Assembly (NCBI GenBank): GCA_034411995.1
Contig: DAOUME010000009.1
Coordinates: 1-64,000 of the forward strand
DNA length: 64,000 nt
DNA from: JAUVXJ01 sp034411995
GTDB lineage: Bacteria; Chloroflexota; Anaerolineae; UBA7937; B3-Chlor
Reading direction: 5' to 3'
Positions 16,972 through 26,832 of the stretch are shown in pieces. Position numbers and translations under genes: made by a program. Positions within the stretch are counted from its first letter, which is position 1. Every line of letters starts with the position of its first letter. A model generated the notes under the pieces. The model did not search any database. It was given only the letters and a program-made list of their open reading frames with translations, and was not told the origin of the DNA.

Positions 16972-18804
16972 CTAGATCGCTTGCCCTTTGAACTGGCTCA
17001 TGTACAGATGGTGGTAGAAGCCTCGCCGCTCCAGCAACTCCTGGTGCGTTCCCTTTTCGACGATCTCCCCATCGTTGATCACCAGCACCAGGTCGGCATC
17101 ACGGATGGTGCTCAAGCGGTGCGCGATCACCAGGCTGGTCCGCCCTTCCATGAGACGCAGCAAGGCCTTCTGAAGCCGCGCCTCGGTGCGGGTGTCCACG
17201 CTGCTGGTGGCCTCGTCCAGAATCAGGATGTCCGGGTTGGCCAGGATGGCGCGGGCGATAGCCAGGAGTTGCCTCTGTCCCTGGCTGAGATTGCTGGCCC
17301 GCTCCGCGAGACTGGTCTGGTACCCCTGTGGCAACTGCCGGATGAAATAGTCCGCCTCCGCCAGCCTGGCCGCCTGGAAACACTCCTCGTCCGTGGCCTC
17401 CAGCCGCCCATAGCGGATGTTCTCCATCACGGTGTCGGAAAACAGGAAGTTGTCTTGGAGCACCAGCCCTAAACGGCGGCGCAGGTATGCCTTGCCCAGA
17501 TCGCGAATGTCCGCTTCGTCGACGATGATCCGCCCCTCATCGACCTCGTAAAAGCGGGTCAGCAGGTTGATGATGGTCGTCTTCCCCGCTCCGGTCGGTC
17601 CCACCAGGGCGACGGTCTCTCCAGCCTTGGCTTCCAGGGTCAAGTCCTTGATGATGGGCACGTCAGGCCGGTATCCGAATCTCACGTGCTCGAAGCGCAC
17701 GCGACCCTTCATCGGCTCCGGGGGAACGACGTCCGCTGCCTCGTCCACTTCAGCCGGGCTATCGATGATCTCGAACACGCGCTCCGCCCCGGCCAGCGCG
17801 GCCTGGATCGAGTTATACATATTGGCTAACTGCCGGAGGGGCTGGGTGAAATTCTGCCCGTAAGTGATGAAGGTGGCAATGATCCCCACGGTCACCAGCC
17901 CCCGCAGGGCCAGCCAGCCCCCCAGACCAGCCAGCACGATCACGAAGAAGTTCCCCAATACGCCCGTCAGCGGCATCAGCAGAAGGGCGTAAGTGTTGGC
18001 ATACACGCCTGCGAGGTACACCTCCTGGTTGTGGTGGCGGAAGGTGTCGATCACGGACTCGTTGCGGCGGAAGGCCTTGACCACCTTCTGACCGCTGATG
18101 GACTCCTCCATCACGGCGTTGAGCTCTCCCAGGCATTTCTGCAATCGCCGGAACCCCTTGCGGGTGTAGCGAGCGACGAATTCCGTGAACAGGAACATGA
18201 TAGGAACCACCAGCACAGAGGCCAGCGCCAGCCAGACGTTGAGCACGAACATCGCGATGAGGATGCCCACCATGGAGAGGACACCGGCCACCAGCGAGCT
18301 GACGTTCTGCGACACAGTCTGGTTGATGGCATCGATGTCGTTGGTCAGGCGGCTCATCAACTCGCCCACCGGGTGCCGGTCGAAGAAGCTCAGCGGCAGG
18401 GTCTGCAAGTGCTCGAACAGATCGCGGCGGAGCCGCTTCAGAGCTCCCTGGGACACGGAGGCCATCATGCGGCCGGCGATGGCCTGGAACAGGTTGTTCG
18501 CGAGGTAGATGACCAGCATCCAGATAGCGATCTGGGTCAGCCCGGCGGCGTGTTTGGCGGTGATGAACCTGTCGATGGCCACCCCCAGCAGATAGGGCCC
18601 GATGAGCCCCAGCACGGTGTAGCCCACCACCAGACCAAACACCACCAGCAGAGGCGCCTTGAAAGGGCGCAGATACGGCAAGAGGCGTATCAACGCGTGG
18701 CGCGGGTTCCGAGCCCTTTCGATGGTGCCGGGGCTGCTCGGTCTCCTGGGCCGCATGATGACGCGCACGTCGCCACCCGCCCGCCCCTCAGACGCGCTGC
18801 TCAC
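16972..18804 (-). CDS. ABC exporter half-transporter, catalytically complete subunit
   Basis: A 610-residue type IV ABC exporter with six helices in the N-terminal membrane domain (about 45-340) and an ATPase (about 370-605). Walker A GPTGAGKTT, signature LSQGQRQLLAIARA, Walker B ILILDEATSSVD with the catalytic Glu, and H-loop VIAHRLSTI are all intact. It overlaps the upstream half-transporter by 4 nt (ATGA), so the two are translated together and should form a heterodimer. The substrate (drug, lipid or peptide) is unknown. Confidence 0.93.
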   Translation of the reverse strand: MSSASEGRAGGDVRVIMRPRRPSSPGTIERARNPRHALIRLLPYLRPFKAPLLVVFGLVVGYTVLGLIGPYLLGVAIDRFITAKHAAGLTQIAIWMLVIYLANNLFQAIAGRMMASVSQGALKRLRRDLFEHLQTLPLSFFDRHPVGELMSRLTNDIDAINQTVSQNVSSLVAGVLSMVGILIAMFVLNVWLALASVLVVPIMFLFTEFVARYTRKGFRRLQKCLGELNAVMEESISGQKVVKAFRRNESVIDTFRHHNQEVYLAGVYANTYALLLMPLTGVLGNFFVIVLAGLGGWLALRGLVTVGIIATFITYGQNFTQPLRQLANMYNSIQAALAGAERVFEIIDSPAEVDEAADVVPPEPMKGRVRFEHVRFGYRPDVPIIKDLTLEAKAGETVALVGPTGAGKTTIINLLTRFYEVDEGRIIVDEADIRDLGKAYLRRRLGLVLQDNFLFSDTVMENIRYGRLEATDEECFQAARLAEADYFIRQLPQGYQTSLAERASNLSQGQRQLLAIARAILANPDILILDEATSSVDTRTEARLQKALLRLMEGRTSLVIAHRLSTIRDADLVLVINDGEIVEKGTHQELLERRGFYHHLYMSQFKGQAI

Positions 18805-20582
18805 TCCGTCACCTCCCGGTCGGTGCTGGCTCCAACGTTCCGCAGGCGAAACCCGTCGCCTAGCTGCGACTCGTAGATCTCCTGGTAGATGGGACTGGAG
18901 CGCAACAACTCCTGATGGGTCCCCTCGGCCACCACGCGCCCCCTGTCGATGACCACGATCTTGTCGGCCCTCAAGACCGTGCTGATGCGCTGCGCCACCA
19001 CCAGGGTGGTGCGATCTGGAGTCTGCTCTTCCAGGGCGTCCTGGATCTTCGTTTCGGTCTCCACATCTACCGAGCTGGTACTGTCGTCCAGAATCAGAAT
19101 CCGGGGATGAATGAGCAGGGCGCGAGCGATGGCGATGCGCTGTTTCTGACCACCGGAGAGATTGGCGCCGCGCTCCTCGACGTGAGCGTCATATCCCAGC
19201 GGCAGATCGAGGATGAACTCGTGGGCCTGCGCTGCCTTGGCCGCCGCGACCACCTCTTCGTCACTGGCGCCCGGCGAGCCATACCTGATGTTCTCACGCA
19301 CCGTCCCGGAGAAGAGGATCGTCTCCTGGGGCACGATCCCGATGCTGGCCAGCAGCGAGTCCTGCTGAATCTCGCGGACGTCAATCCCGTCGATGGAGAT
19401 CCGCCCTGCGGTGACGTCGTAGAAACGTGGCACCAGGTTGATCAGCGTCGATTTGCCTGCACCGGTTGCGCCCAGAATGGCCACCGTCTGTCCTGGATCG
19501 GCGACCAGGCTGACCCCATCCAGAACCGCTTCATTCCCCCGCCCGTTGTACTGGAAAGAAACATCCTCCAGGACCACCTGGCCAGGCGACCCTTCGGGCA
19601 ACACCCGCGCGCCGGGCGCATCCTGAACCTCCGGGACGGTCTCCAGCACTTCGTTGACGCGCCTCGCCGAGGCGAACCCCCCGGCCCAGACGTTCGACAG
19701 CAGGGTCATCATGGTGAGCGGGGTCATGGTGGTCAGCAGGTAGTTGGTGAAGGCCACGATCTGCCCGATGGACAACTCTCCCCGAATGGCCTGCATTCCT
19801 CCTGCCCAGATCACGATGACCATGCCCACGTTCACACACACCGTCAACACAGGGGACATGCTGGCCATAAACTCCAGTACCCTGATCGAGCGCTCGGTGA
19901 ACGCCTCGTTCGCTTCCTCGAAGCGTTCCCCCTCGAAATCTGCCCGCACGAAGCCTTTGATCAGTGACGCCGCAGCGGCGTTTTCCTGCAAGACGGTATT
20001 GAGCCTGTCAAGCTTTTGCTGGGCCGACCGAAAGAGAGGCTCCATGCGGAGGACGAAGAAGACGATGATCACGGAAGTGACCAGCAGGAGAGGCACCATG
20101 GTCAGCGCCAGGCTCCTGCTGGTACTGATCATCAGGATCAAGCTGCCGATCATCAGGAGCGGCGCACGCGTGCCGATGCGCAGGGAGATCTGCGTCAGTC
20201 GCTGGAGCATCGTCGCATCGCTGGTCAGACGCACCATCAACTGTCCGGTTCTCAGCACGTCGAGATTGCCGAAGGAGAAGCTCTGGATCTTGAGAAATAG
20301 CGCGTCCCGTAGATCCCGGGCCACGCTCTCTCCAACCTGTACAGAGAGGATATTGTTGCCCACGGCGACCAGCGCGCTCGTGGCCGAGATCCCCAGCATC
20401 AACATCGCCGTCTGAACGACGACCTGCTGGTCTTGCTGCGCGATTCCCTGGTCGATGATCCGTCGAATCAGGCGGGGGATGGAGAGGTCCATGAAGACCA
20501 GCGAGATCAGCAGGATCAGAGCGCCCAGGGCGCGTTTCCAATACGGTTTCACGAAGGGGACGAGTTTGAGAACTTCGTTCAT
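18801..20582 (-). CDS. ABC exporter half-transporter, degenerate ATP site
   Basis: A 593-residue partner of the next gene, with six membrane helices and an ATPase domain. Walker A GATGAGKST and signature LSGGQKQRIAIARAL are normal. The Walker B region reads ILILDDSTSSVD, with Asp replacing the catalytic Glu. The H-loop is VVAQRISTV, with Gln replacing His. This is the pattern of the non-hydrolytic site in heterodimeric exporters such as TM287/288 and BmrCD. It is encoded first in the pair. Confidence 0.93.
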   Translation of the reverse strand: MNEVLKLVPFVKPYWKRALGALILLISLVFMDLSIPRLIRRIIDQGIAQQDQQVVVQTAMLMLGISATSALVAVGNNILSVQVGESVARDLRDALFLKIQSFSFGNLDVLRTGQLMVRLTSDATMLQRLTQISLRIGTRAPLLMIGSLILMISTSRSLALTMVPLLLVTSVIIVFFVLRMEPLFRSAQQKLDRLNTVLQENAAAASLIKGFVRADFEGERFEEANEAFTERSIRVLEFMASMSPVLTVCVNVGMVIVIWAGGMQAIRGELSIGQIVAFTNYLLTTMTPLTMMTLLSNVWAGGFASARRVNEVLETVPEVQDAPGARVLPEGSPGQVVLEDVSFQYNGRGNEAVLDGVSLVADPGQTVAILGATGAGKSTLINLVPRFYDVTAGRISIDGIDVREIQQDSLLASIGIVPQETILFSGTVRENIRYGSPGASDEEVVAAAKAAQAHEFILDLPLGYDAHVEERGANLSGGQKQRIAIARALLIHPRILILDDSTSSVDVETETKIQDALEEQTPDRTTLVVAQRISTVLRADKIVVIDRGRVVAEGTHQELLRSSPIYQEIYESQLGDGFRLRNVGASTDREVTE

Positions 20583-20764
20583 CTTCCTGTGTCAGCAAAG
20601 GGACCAGGCACAGAACTTGGGTGCCTGGCCCAGGATCCTTGTCCAGGATGGGGGGCAGGAAACTGCCCCATGGATGTCTCTGCGAACCTCGCCACTCCAC
20701 CGGGAGCGGCGATAGGCGGCTCATTATCCCTCAAAGGAGTAGCCCCGCGCCAGTGCCAGGAGTC

Positions 20765-20957
20765 TTACCGAGATCGTTCCTTTTGCGCACGGGGCTGGGC
20801 ATCGCCGGTGTCCACCAGCAGCGGGCGCCCTCGGAGCGAGTGAATCTTGTCGGCCGTGCTCACCGCGATGATCCCGTCCGTTCCAACTTCTCCGATGACC
20901 TGCGGCCTGATCTGCTGGTTGCCCCTGCCGAAGATGTAGCCCTGACCCCCGACTGCG
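20765..20957 (-). pseudogene. C-terminal fragment of an ATP-NAD kinase-family protein
   Basis: Directly after the gcvPB stop an open frame without a start encodes VGGQGYIFGRGNQQIRPQVI, then VDTGD near its end. This is the conserved C-terminal signature of the archaeal-type ATP-NAD kinase/AcoX-like family. Only about 63 residues remain, and the last part of the family (after VDTGD) is replaced by an unrelated tail. It is probably the remnant of a gene deleted next to gcvPB. Confidence 0.7.
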
Positions 20958-22544
20958 CTATTCTTCCCAGCCCTGCACCTTCCTCTGGTAGGCCCGCCAG
21001 GTCATGGCCCAGCGGGCGGGGTCGTCCAGCGACTCATGGTCGATGGTGTGGATCGTGCTGTGGTGAGGCGCGCTCTTGACCAGCTCGGGATCGCTGCGGG
21101 CCTCCTCCGCCACGTGAGCCAGGATGGCCGCGTATTCGTCCAACTCCTCCCTGGAGTACGACTCCGTTGGCTCCAGAGTATTGGGCTCGGGGACGATGAA
21201 CGGATGGTGACTGGTCCAGTAATGCACGCCGAAATCCGATGCCCGCAGCCCGAGCTCCTCCGAATGCACCCCCGTCTCCTCTGCCAGCTCCTTCCAGCTA
21301 TACCGGACCTGTTCGATACGGCGCTTACCCCTGGCGTACGGCGCGCTCACTCCGGGGATCTCCAGCATCTTCTTCAGCAGGTAGTTGTTGTTGAGCACGG
21401 CGACCTCGGCCACCTCCCGCAAGCCCTCCGCGCCCAGGCTCATGACCCAGGCGTAGGCCTTGACGACTACGGGGGCCACGCCGTAGAAAGGCCCGATCTT
21501 CCCGATGCTCTGCGGCAGGTCATACTGGAGCCGGTACCGCTCCCCGTCGAACTCCACCAGGGGGACAGGCAAGAACCCGGCCAGTTCCTCTCTCACGCCC
21601 GTCGCGCCCACGGCCGGCCCGCCGCAACCATGGGGGGCAGAGAAGGTCTTGTGCAGGTTGAAGTGACAGAGGTCGAACCCGGCCTCCCCAGCCCTGGTGA
21701 CGCCCAGGATGCCGTTGGCGTTGGCCTGATCGTAGGAGCAAAGCCCTCCTGCGTCGTGGACCACCTGCACGAACTCCTCGATCCGGGGGTTGAAGATGCC
21801 CGTGTCCTCAGGGTTGGTGATCAGCAGCCCCGCCGTCCTCTCGGAGACCGCTTCCTTCAGGGCCTGGAGATCGGGATAGCCATCCTCGTCGGGATAGAGG
21901 GTGATGACCTTGTACCCCGCGGTTTTGGCGCACGCCGCGTTGGAGGGGTGGGAGAAAATGGTGGTGATCATCTCCTGGCGCTGCTCCCCCCGACCGCACG
22001 CCTGGTGATAGGCGCGGATGATGGAGACGTTGGTGTAGATGGCCGCCGAACCAGCCCCTGGTTGCAGAGAGAAGCGGTCCAGACCCGAGATGGCCTTCAG
22101 CATCTGCTCGAACCGGTACAAGATCTCCAGGATGCCCTGCACGGTGCCCTCGGCCTGCAAAGGGTGGAGCTCGGCCATCTTCGGCGCCCTGGCCAACTGG
22201 TCGTTGACCTTGGGGCTGTACTTCATGGTGCAGGTGCCCTGGCCCACGTCGATGTTGAGATCGGTCCCCAGGTTCTCCTGGGACAGCCGCAGGTAGTGCC
22301 TGAGCACCTGGGGCTGCGACAGCTCAGGCAGCGCCGGTGGCTCCTCCCGGCGCATGAACGCCGGCAGACCGGCCATGGCGTCGCCCACCCGAGCCCTGAT
22401 CTCCTCCTCCACGGGGGGCACCAGGATGCCTCGCTGTCCTGCCCGGCTCAGCTCGAAGATGATCGGCTCGTCCCACCGGGCCTGGTGAAAGCGCCTCAGC
22501 TTCGGTTGACCGTCCTCGTATCTGCCCTTGCTGATGTCTTCCAT
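20958..22544 (-). CDS. gcvPB: Glycine dehydrogenase (decarboxylating) subunit 2
   Basis: P-protein beta half of the glycine cleavage system. It decarboxylates glycine with PLP and passes aminomethyl to lipoyl-GcvH. The 528-residue product has the PLP lysine motif NLHKTFSAPHGCGGP, GTCTMKYSPKVN and SLQPGAGS. It begins immediately after the gcvPA stop, so the two subunits are coupled. gcvH and gcvT are not in the window. There is a C-terminal addition after the HHPFIVPEPNTLEPTES region. Length is normal. Confidence 0.96.
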   Translation of the reverse strand: MEDISKGRYEDGQPKLRRFHQARWDEPIIFELSRAGQRGILVPPVEEEIRARVGDAMAGLPAFMRREEPPALPELSQPQVLRHYLRLSQENLGTDLNIDVGQGTCTMKYSPKVNDQLARAPKMAELHPLQAEGTVQGILEILYRFEQMLKAISGLDRFSLQPGAGSAAIYTNVSIIRAYHQACGRGEQRQEMITTIFSHPSNAACAKTAGYKVITLYPDEDGYPDLQALKEAVSERTAGLLITNPEDTGIFNPRIEEFVQVVHDAGGLCSYDQANANGILGVTRAGEAGFDLCHFNLHKTFSAPHGCGGPAVGATGVREELAGFLPVPLVEFDGERYRLQYDLPQSIGKIGPFYGVAPVVVKAYAWVMSLGAEGLREVAEVAVLNNNYLLKKMLEIPGVSAPYARGKRRIEQVRYSWKELAEETGVHSEELGLRASDFGVHYWTSHHPFIVPEPNTLEPTESYSREELDEYAAILAHVAEEARSDPELVKSAPHHSTIHTIDHESLDDPARWAMTWRAYQRKVQGWEE

Positions 22545-23942
22545 CTATCCCACCACCTCCCGGAGAGCCTCGATCAGCCTGTCGATGTCTTCCTTGGTGT
22601 GCACCTCCGTCACGCAGTACAGGGCGCTGAGATCCAACTGCGGGAACTCTTCCGTCAAGTCTTTCCCTCCAAAGATGCCCCGGGCCAGCAAGCCCTGGTT
22701 GATCTCCTCCACCGACTTGCCTGTCCCCTCGAAGTCGACCACGAACTCCTGGAAGTGGGGTCCAGCGAACGAGGGCGCCCGGACCCCTTGGATCCCGTCC
22801 AGCGCCATCATCGCGTACCGCGACCTGAGCAGGACGCCTTCCCCGATCTCCCGCAGACCCTGAGGCCCCATCAAGGCCAGGTAGACCCCCGCGGTGATGC
22901 CCCACAGCGCTGCCGCGGTGCCCACCCACTCCTTTCCCGCCTCTCTGACGGCGAAGGACGTCCTTTCGTAAGCCACATCGCCGAAGCCGTACTCCCCCTC
23001 CACCCGCGTGGGGGCGATGCCGAAGAGACGGGAAGGATACTCCATCACGTACCGCTCCTCGTCCCTGGTGGCGATAAAACCCGCCTGTCCCCCGCCGAAC
23101 TGCATGTGCATCCCCAGTGGTTGCAGGTCACCGCACACGATGTCTGCCCCGTAGTCAGCCGGAGGAGTGAGCACCCCCAGGGAGAGGGGATCGACGCTGA
23201 CCAGACAGACCGCCCCCACGTCGTGTGCCATGCGGGAGATCTCGTCCCCGCGGGTCTCCACGAAACCCAGATAGGAGGGGTTCTCCAGGTAGACGGCGGC
23301 GGTCCGCTGGGAGATAGCGTCCTCCAGGGCGTCGAGGTCCAGCCGCCCCGTCGGCGGCTCGTACCCCACCAGCTCGATCTCCAGCTCGGGCATACAGTAG
23401 TCCCGGATCTTGGACAGCTTGTCCGGGCTGATGATCTCGGGCACCAGCACTTCCCGGCGGCCGGTGATCCGCGCCGCCATGCGGATCGATGTGGCCGCCG
23501 CCTGATACCCATCGTAGGTAGGGACGTTGACCACGTCCATGTTCAGCATCTCGCCCATCATACTGGCATACTCGAACAGGGCCTGGAACCGCCCATGGTC
23601 GTCGTACGGCTCGCCCGCGTAAGCGGTGAGGAACTCGCCCCGCTGGTTCACCTCGTCGCAGACGGCCGGAACGTGGTGCTGGTAGCAGCCTGCTCCCAGG
23701 AAGCTGAGGAACTCGCGGCAGGTGGTGTTCCGGGCCAGAAGGCCTTCGACATGCCTTTTCAGGGCGTACTCCGACAGCAGAGGCTCGGGCAGGTCCAGCG
23801 GCTCCCTGAGACGCAGGCTGGGGGAAACGTCCTCGTAGAGGTCCTGCACGCTCCGGGCACCCACCTCCCGGAGCATCTCTGCCTTCACCTCGGGCACGGA
23901 GTTGGGGATATAAGGATAGACTACGGGCTTCTTGCTATTCAC
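22545..23942 (-). CDS. gcvPA: Glycine dehydrogenase (decarboxylating) subunit 1
   Basis: P-protein alpha half, 465 residues, with the expected YPYIPNSVPEVKAEML start and the FLGAGCYQHHVPAV segment. SQRTAAVYLENPSYLGF and the GDLQPLGMHMQFGGGQAGFI substrate-site region are also present. The start is GTG at 23942, placed 4 nt after GGAGGAG, rather than the longer frame. It is first of the gcvPA-gcvPB pair. Confidence 0.96.
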   Translation of the reverse strand: MNSKKPVVYPYIPNSVPEVKAEMLREVGARSVQDLYEDVSPSLRLREPLDLPEPLLSEYALKRHVEGLLARNTTCREFLSFLGAGCYQHHVPAVCDEVNQRGEFLTAYAGEPYDDHGRFQALFEYASMMGEMLNMDVVNVPTYDGYQAAATSIRMAARITGRREVLVPEIISPDKLSKIRDYCMPELEIELVGYEPPTGRLDLDALEDAISQRTAAVYLENPSYLGFVETRGDEISRMAHDVGAVCLVSVDPLSLGVLTPPADYGADIVCGDLQPLGMHMQFGGGQAGFIATRDEERYVMEYPSRLFGIAPTRVEGEYGFGDVAYERTSFAVREAGKEWVGTAAALWGITAGVYLALMGPQGLREIGEGVLLRSRYAMMALDGIQGVRAPSFAGPHFQEFVVDFEGTGKSVEEINQGLLARGIFGGKDLTEEFPQLDLSALYCVTEVHTKEDIDRLIEALREVVG

Positions 23943-24186
23943 GGGTCTCCTCCAGGCCACTAGGGTCACCAGAAACGAGGACTCTGGTCACGGACGACGG
24001 TCCGCGGGCCACACCAGTCGTTGCCCACCGGGCCGCGGCGGCCAGCCATCGGTTTCTGTCCGGACGGCGCGAAAGTGTCGGCTTGCCAGCAGAAGCACCG
24101 GCCCCACACCGCACCAGACGGAGAACCTTCAGACTCGACCTGCCTGGCCCGGCCCACGTTTGCTCCGCATCCAGCCGGCCGGTAGG

Positions 24187-25401
24187 TCAGTCCTCACTCT
24201 TCCCCAGTTGAAGGGCCAGCGCGGTGTAGCCCACCAACCCCTCCTCGAGCATGGACACCGACACACTCTCACCAACCGTGTGCAGCTCTCTGGCCTCCGC
24301 AGGGCCAAAGCCGATGGTCGGCACGCCAGCCGCCATGAGGTGGCCGCCGTCGGTGGCGAAACGCCAGATGATCACCTCCAGGGCGCGAGACAGCGCCCGC
24401 TCCAGTATCCCCCGCCCTCTACGGACCAGGGGATCGTCGGCCGGCAGGCCAAAGGAAGGAAACACGTCAGGGAAGGTAGCGGTGCGGCCCGTATAGGCCC
24501 GCAGGTCGCGGGTGTGCACCATCACCTGACCCTCGCTGCCCTTCACCTCCGAGAGGCAGCTCTCCAGCAGGGGCTGAAGCTGGGCGAGGACCTGCTCCGG
24601 TCCCTCACCGGGCACGTTTCGCCAATCCAGGTGCAGACGGGCTTCGCCGGGGAGCACATTGCTGCTCCGCTGGTCGGTGAAGTACAGTGTCGGGGCCACC
24701 GTCGAGCTTCCGAAGACCTGGTCGCGCACCAGCGGCAGGCCCTCCAACCCCTGGAGGAAGCAGGCCAACACGTAATGGGGGTTGACGCCCTGCTCAGGCA
24801 CGCTCGCGTGGACCGACCTGCCCTGCGCCCGCACCACCAGCTCTATCCTCCCTCTGTGCCCTCGGGCCAGGTGGTTGCTCGTGGCTTCGCCCACGACCGC
24901 CAGGTCGGTGCACAGGGTCTGGGTGAGCTTCTGGGTGCCCAGCCCTCCGACCTCCTCCTGTACCACCGCGGCCACGTACAGGTTGCCCGGCGGCCGCAGG
25001 CCCTCCTTCGCCAGGAGCCCCACGGCGTAGACCATGCCCGCCAGCGGCCCTTTCATGTCTGCCACAGCACGCCCCCACAAGCGGCCGTCGTGCAACTCGC
25101 CCGCGTAGGGGGGATAGCGCCATTCGTCGGCCTGCCCCGGATCGACGTGGTCCAGGTGACCGTTGAACATCACCGAGCGGCCCGCGCCCGCGCCGCGCAG
25201 CAACCCCACCACGTTGCCCCAGTCGTCCGTCCACACCTCGTCGTAGCCCAGTGACTCCATCTCACCTCTCACCAGCGCGGCCACGGCCCCTTCCTCGCCG
25301 GGAAGGCTGGGCGTCTGTACCATCCGCTGAACAAAGGAGATCATAGGGTCGCAGTATGGAGCCACCAGGGAGACCAGATCATCCTCCGCCACGTTTGTCA
25401 A
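24187..25401 (-). CDS. M20-family metallohydrolase (YgeY/ArgE/DapE-like)
   Basis: A 404-residue dinuclear zinc amidohydrolase. Metal and catalytic motifs are FNGHLDHVDPG, WGRAVADMKGPLAG, VVQEEVGGLGTQ and the C-terminal GFGPAEARELHTVGE. It is closest in look to the YgeY subgroup associated with selenium/purine or diaminopropionate catabolic clusters. I start at the TTG at 25401, with GGAGG 8 nt upstream; a GTG at 25464 would add 21 residues. It lies 22 to 85 nt from the ornithine aminotransferase gene, suggesting deacylation of an N-acyl amino acid feeding that pathway. Confidence 0.87.
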   Translation of the reverse strand: MTNVAEDDLVSLVAPYCDPMISFVQRMVQTPSLPGEEGAVAALVRGEMESLGYDEVWTDDWGNVVGLLRGAGAGRSVMFNGHLDHVDPGQADEWRYPPYAGELHDGRLWGRAVADMKGPLAGMVYAVGLLAKEGLRPPGNLYVAAVVQEEVGGLGTQKLTQTLCTDLAVVGEATSNHLARGHRGRIELVVRAQGRSVHASVPEQGVNPHYVLACFLQGLEGLPLVRDQVFGSSTVAPTLYFTDQRSSNVLPGEARLHLDWRNVPGEGPEQVLAQLQPLLESCLSEVKGSEGQVMVHTRDLRAYTGRTATFPDVFPSFGLPADDPLVRRGRGILERALSRALEVIIWRFATDGGHLMAAGVPTIGFGPAEARELHTVGESVSVSMLEEGLVGYTALALQLGKSED

Positions 25402-25486
25402 CGTCTTTGCCTCCAGATCACCTATCCCCTCGACCAGATTCGTGAGACCACTGGAGAGCCCCACTGGAGCAGCAACGCTCCGGCAC

Positions 25487-26689
25487 TCAGAGGTGGGTGA
25501 GCACCCCCTCGATGCGCTCCAGCGCCCAATCCACGTCCTCCCGCGTGATCACCAGGGGCGGCGCCAACCTGAGGACGTGCTGGTGGGTCTCTTTGCACAA
25601 CAGCCCCTGATCCTTCAGCGCCTCGGCAAAGCGGCGCGCGCCCCCTGCCTCCGGCTTCAGCTCCACCCCCGTCAGCAGGCCGCGCCCACGGACCTCGGCG
25701 ACGTAGTCGCTCTCCACACGTCGCAGACGGCCCATCAGGTATTCGCCCTGGACCCGGGCGTTCTCGATGAGCCCTTCTTCGACCAGGACCTTCAGCGCCT
25801 CGCGAGCCACAGCCGCGCCCAGCGGACTGCCGCTAAAGGTCGAACCGTGATCCCCGGGCTCGAAGAGACCCAGCACGGAACGGTCCGCCAGCACCGCCGA
25901 CACGGGATAGAAGCCCCCCGAGAGGGCTTTGCCCACCGCGATCACGTCTGGCCTCACGTCCTCCCAGTTGCAGGCAAAGAGCCGGCCCGTGCGCCCCAGG
26001 CCGGTCTGGATCTCGTCGGCGATGAGGAGCACGTGGTGACGGTCGCAGATCTCGCGGGCCTGGGCGAGATAGCTCTCAGGCGGCACGATCACCCCGCCCT
26101 CGCCCTGGATGGGCTCTACGAGGAAGGCCACGGTGTTGCCGGTCATGGCCGCCTCCAGAGCTTGCGCGTCGCCGTAGGGCACGGTGAGGAAGCCTGGAGT
26201 GAAGGGACCAAACCCGTCCCTGTACTGCTCTTCTGTGGAGAAGCCCACGATGGTAATGCTGCGCCCGTGGAAGTTGCCGGCGCAGGTGATGATCTCCGCC
26301 TGCCCGTCGGGGACGCCCTTCACCTCGTACCCCCATTTCCGGGCCGCCTTGAGGGCGGTCTCCACCGCCTCCGTCCCTGTATTCATGGGCAGCATCATCT
26401 CGTACCCGGTCAGCTCGCACAGCTCCTGGGCCAGCAGCGGTAGCTGGTCGTTGCGAAACGCCCGGCCGGTGAGGGTGAGTTTAGCCGCCTGCTCCAACAG
26501 GGCCTTCTATATGCGCGGGTGGTTGTGCCCCTGATTCAGGGCGGAGTACGAGCTGAGGCAATCCAGGTACCGCTTGCCCTCCACGTCCCAGACCCATACC
26601 CCCTCACCTCGCTCCAGCACCACGTCCAACGGATTGTAGTTGTGGGTATTGTATCGATCTTCCAGCGCGATGTACTCTTCCGTTCTCAT
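25487..26689 (-). pseudogene. rocD: Ornithine aminotransferase (RocD-like) interrupted by one in-frame amber codon
   Basis: Class III PLP aminotransferase converting ornithine to glutamate semialdehyde. The N-terminal part is NYNPLDVVLERGEGVWVWDV to GHNHPRI. It is followed by TAG at 26507-26509, and the same frame continues KALLEQAAKLTLTGRAF to the natural end (EDVDWALERIEGVL). The rest is intact: MNTGTEAVETALKAARKWG, LIADEIQTGLGRTG and the PLP lysine in VGKALSGGFYPVSA. Both halves are in the same frame, so this is a nonsense codon, not a frameshift. TAG is a normal stop elsewhere here, for example in the HgcAB-like gene. Recent inactivation or a sequencing error are both possible. Confidence 0.85.
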
Positions 26690-26832
26690 ATACGCCTCTT
26701 CCGACCTCGTGCCCAATCGCTCAAGATGGCGGTCCATGCTCGCCCTCGAGTCCCCTCCCCACAGCCCCCTGAAGCGACCAAAGGGGGCGCCGAATCCCCC
26801 ACTATCTGGACCTCAGGGGACTCTGGGGTCGA

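Noticed and set aside
26507..26509. Pyrrolysine or recoded amber codon in the aminotransferase
   Set aside because: No pyl genes are present, the position is not a known Pyl site, and TAG ends other genes in the window.
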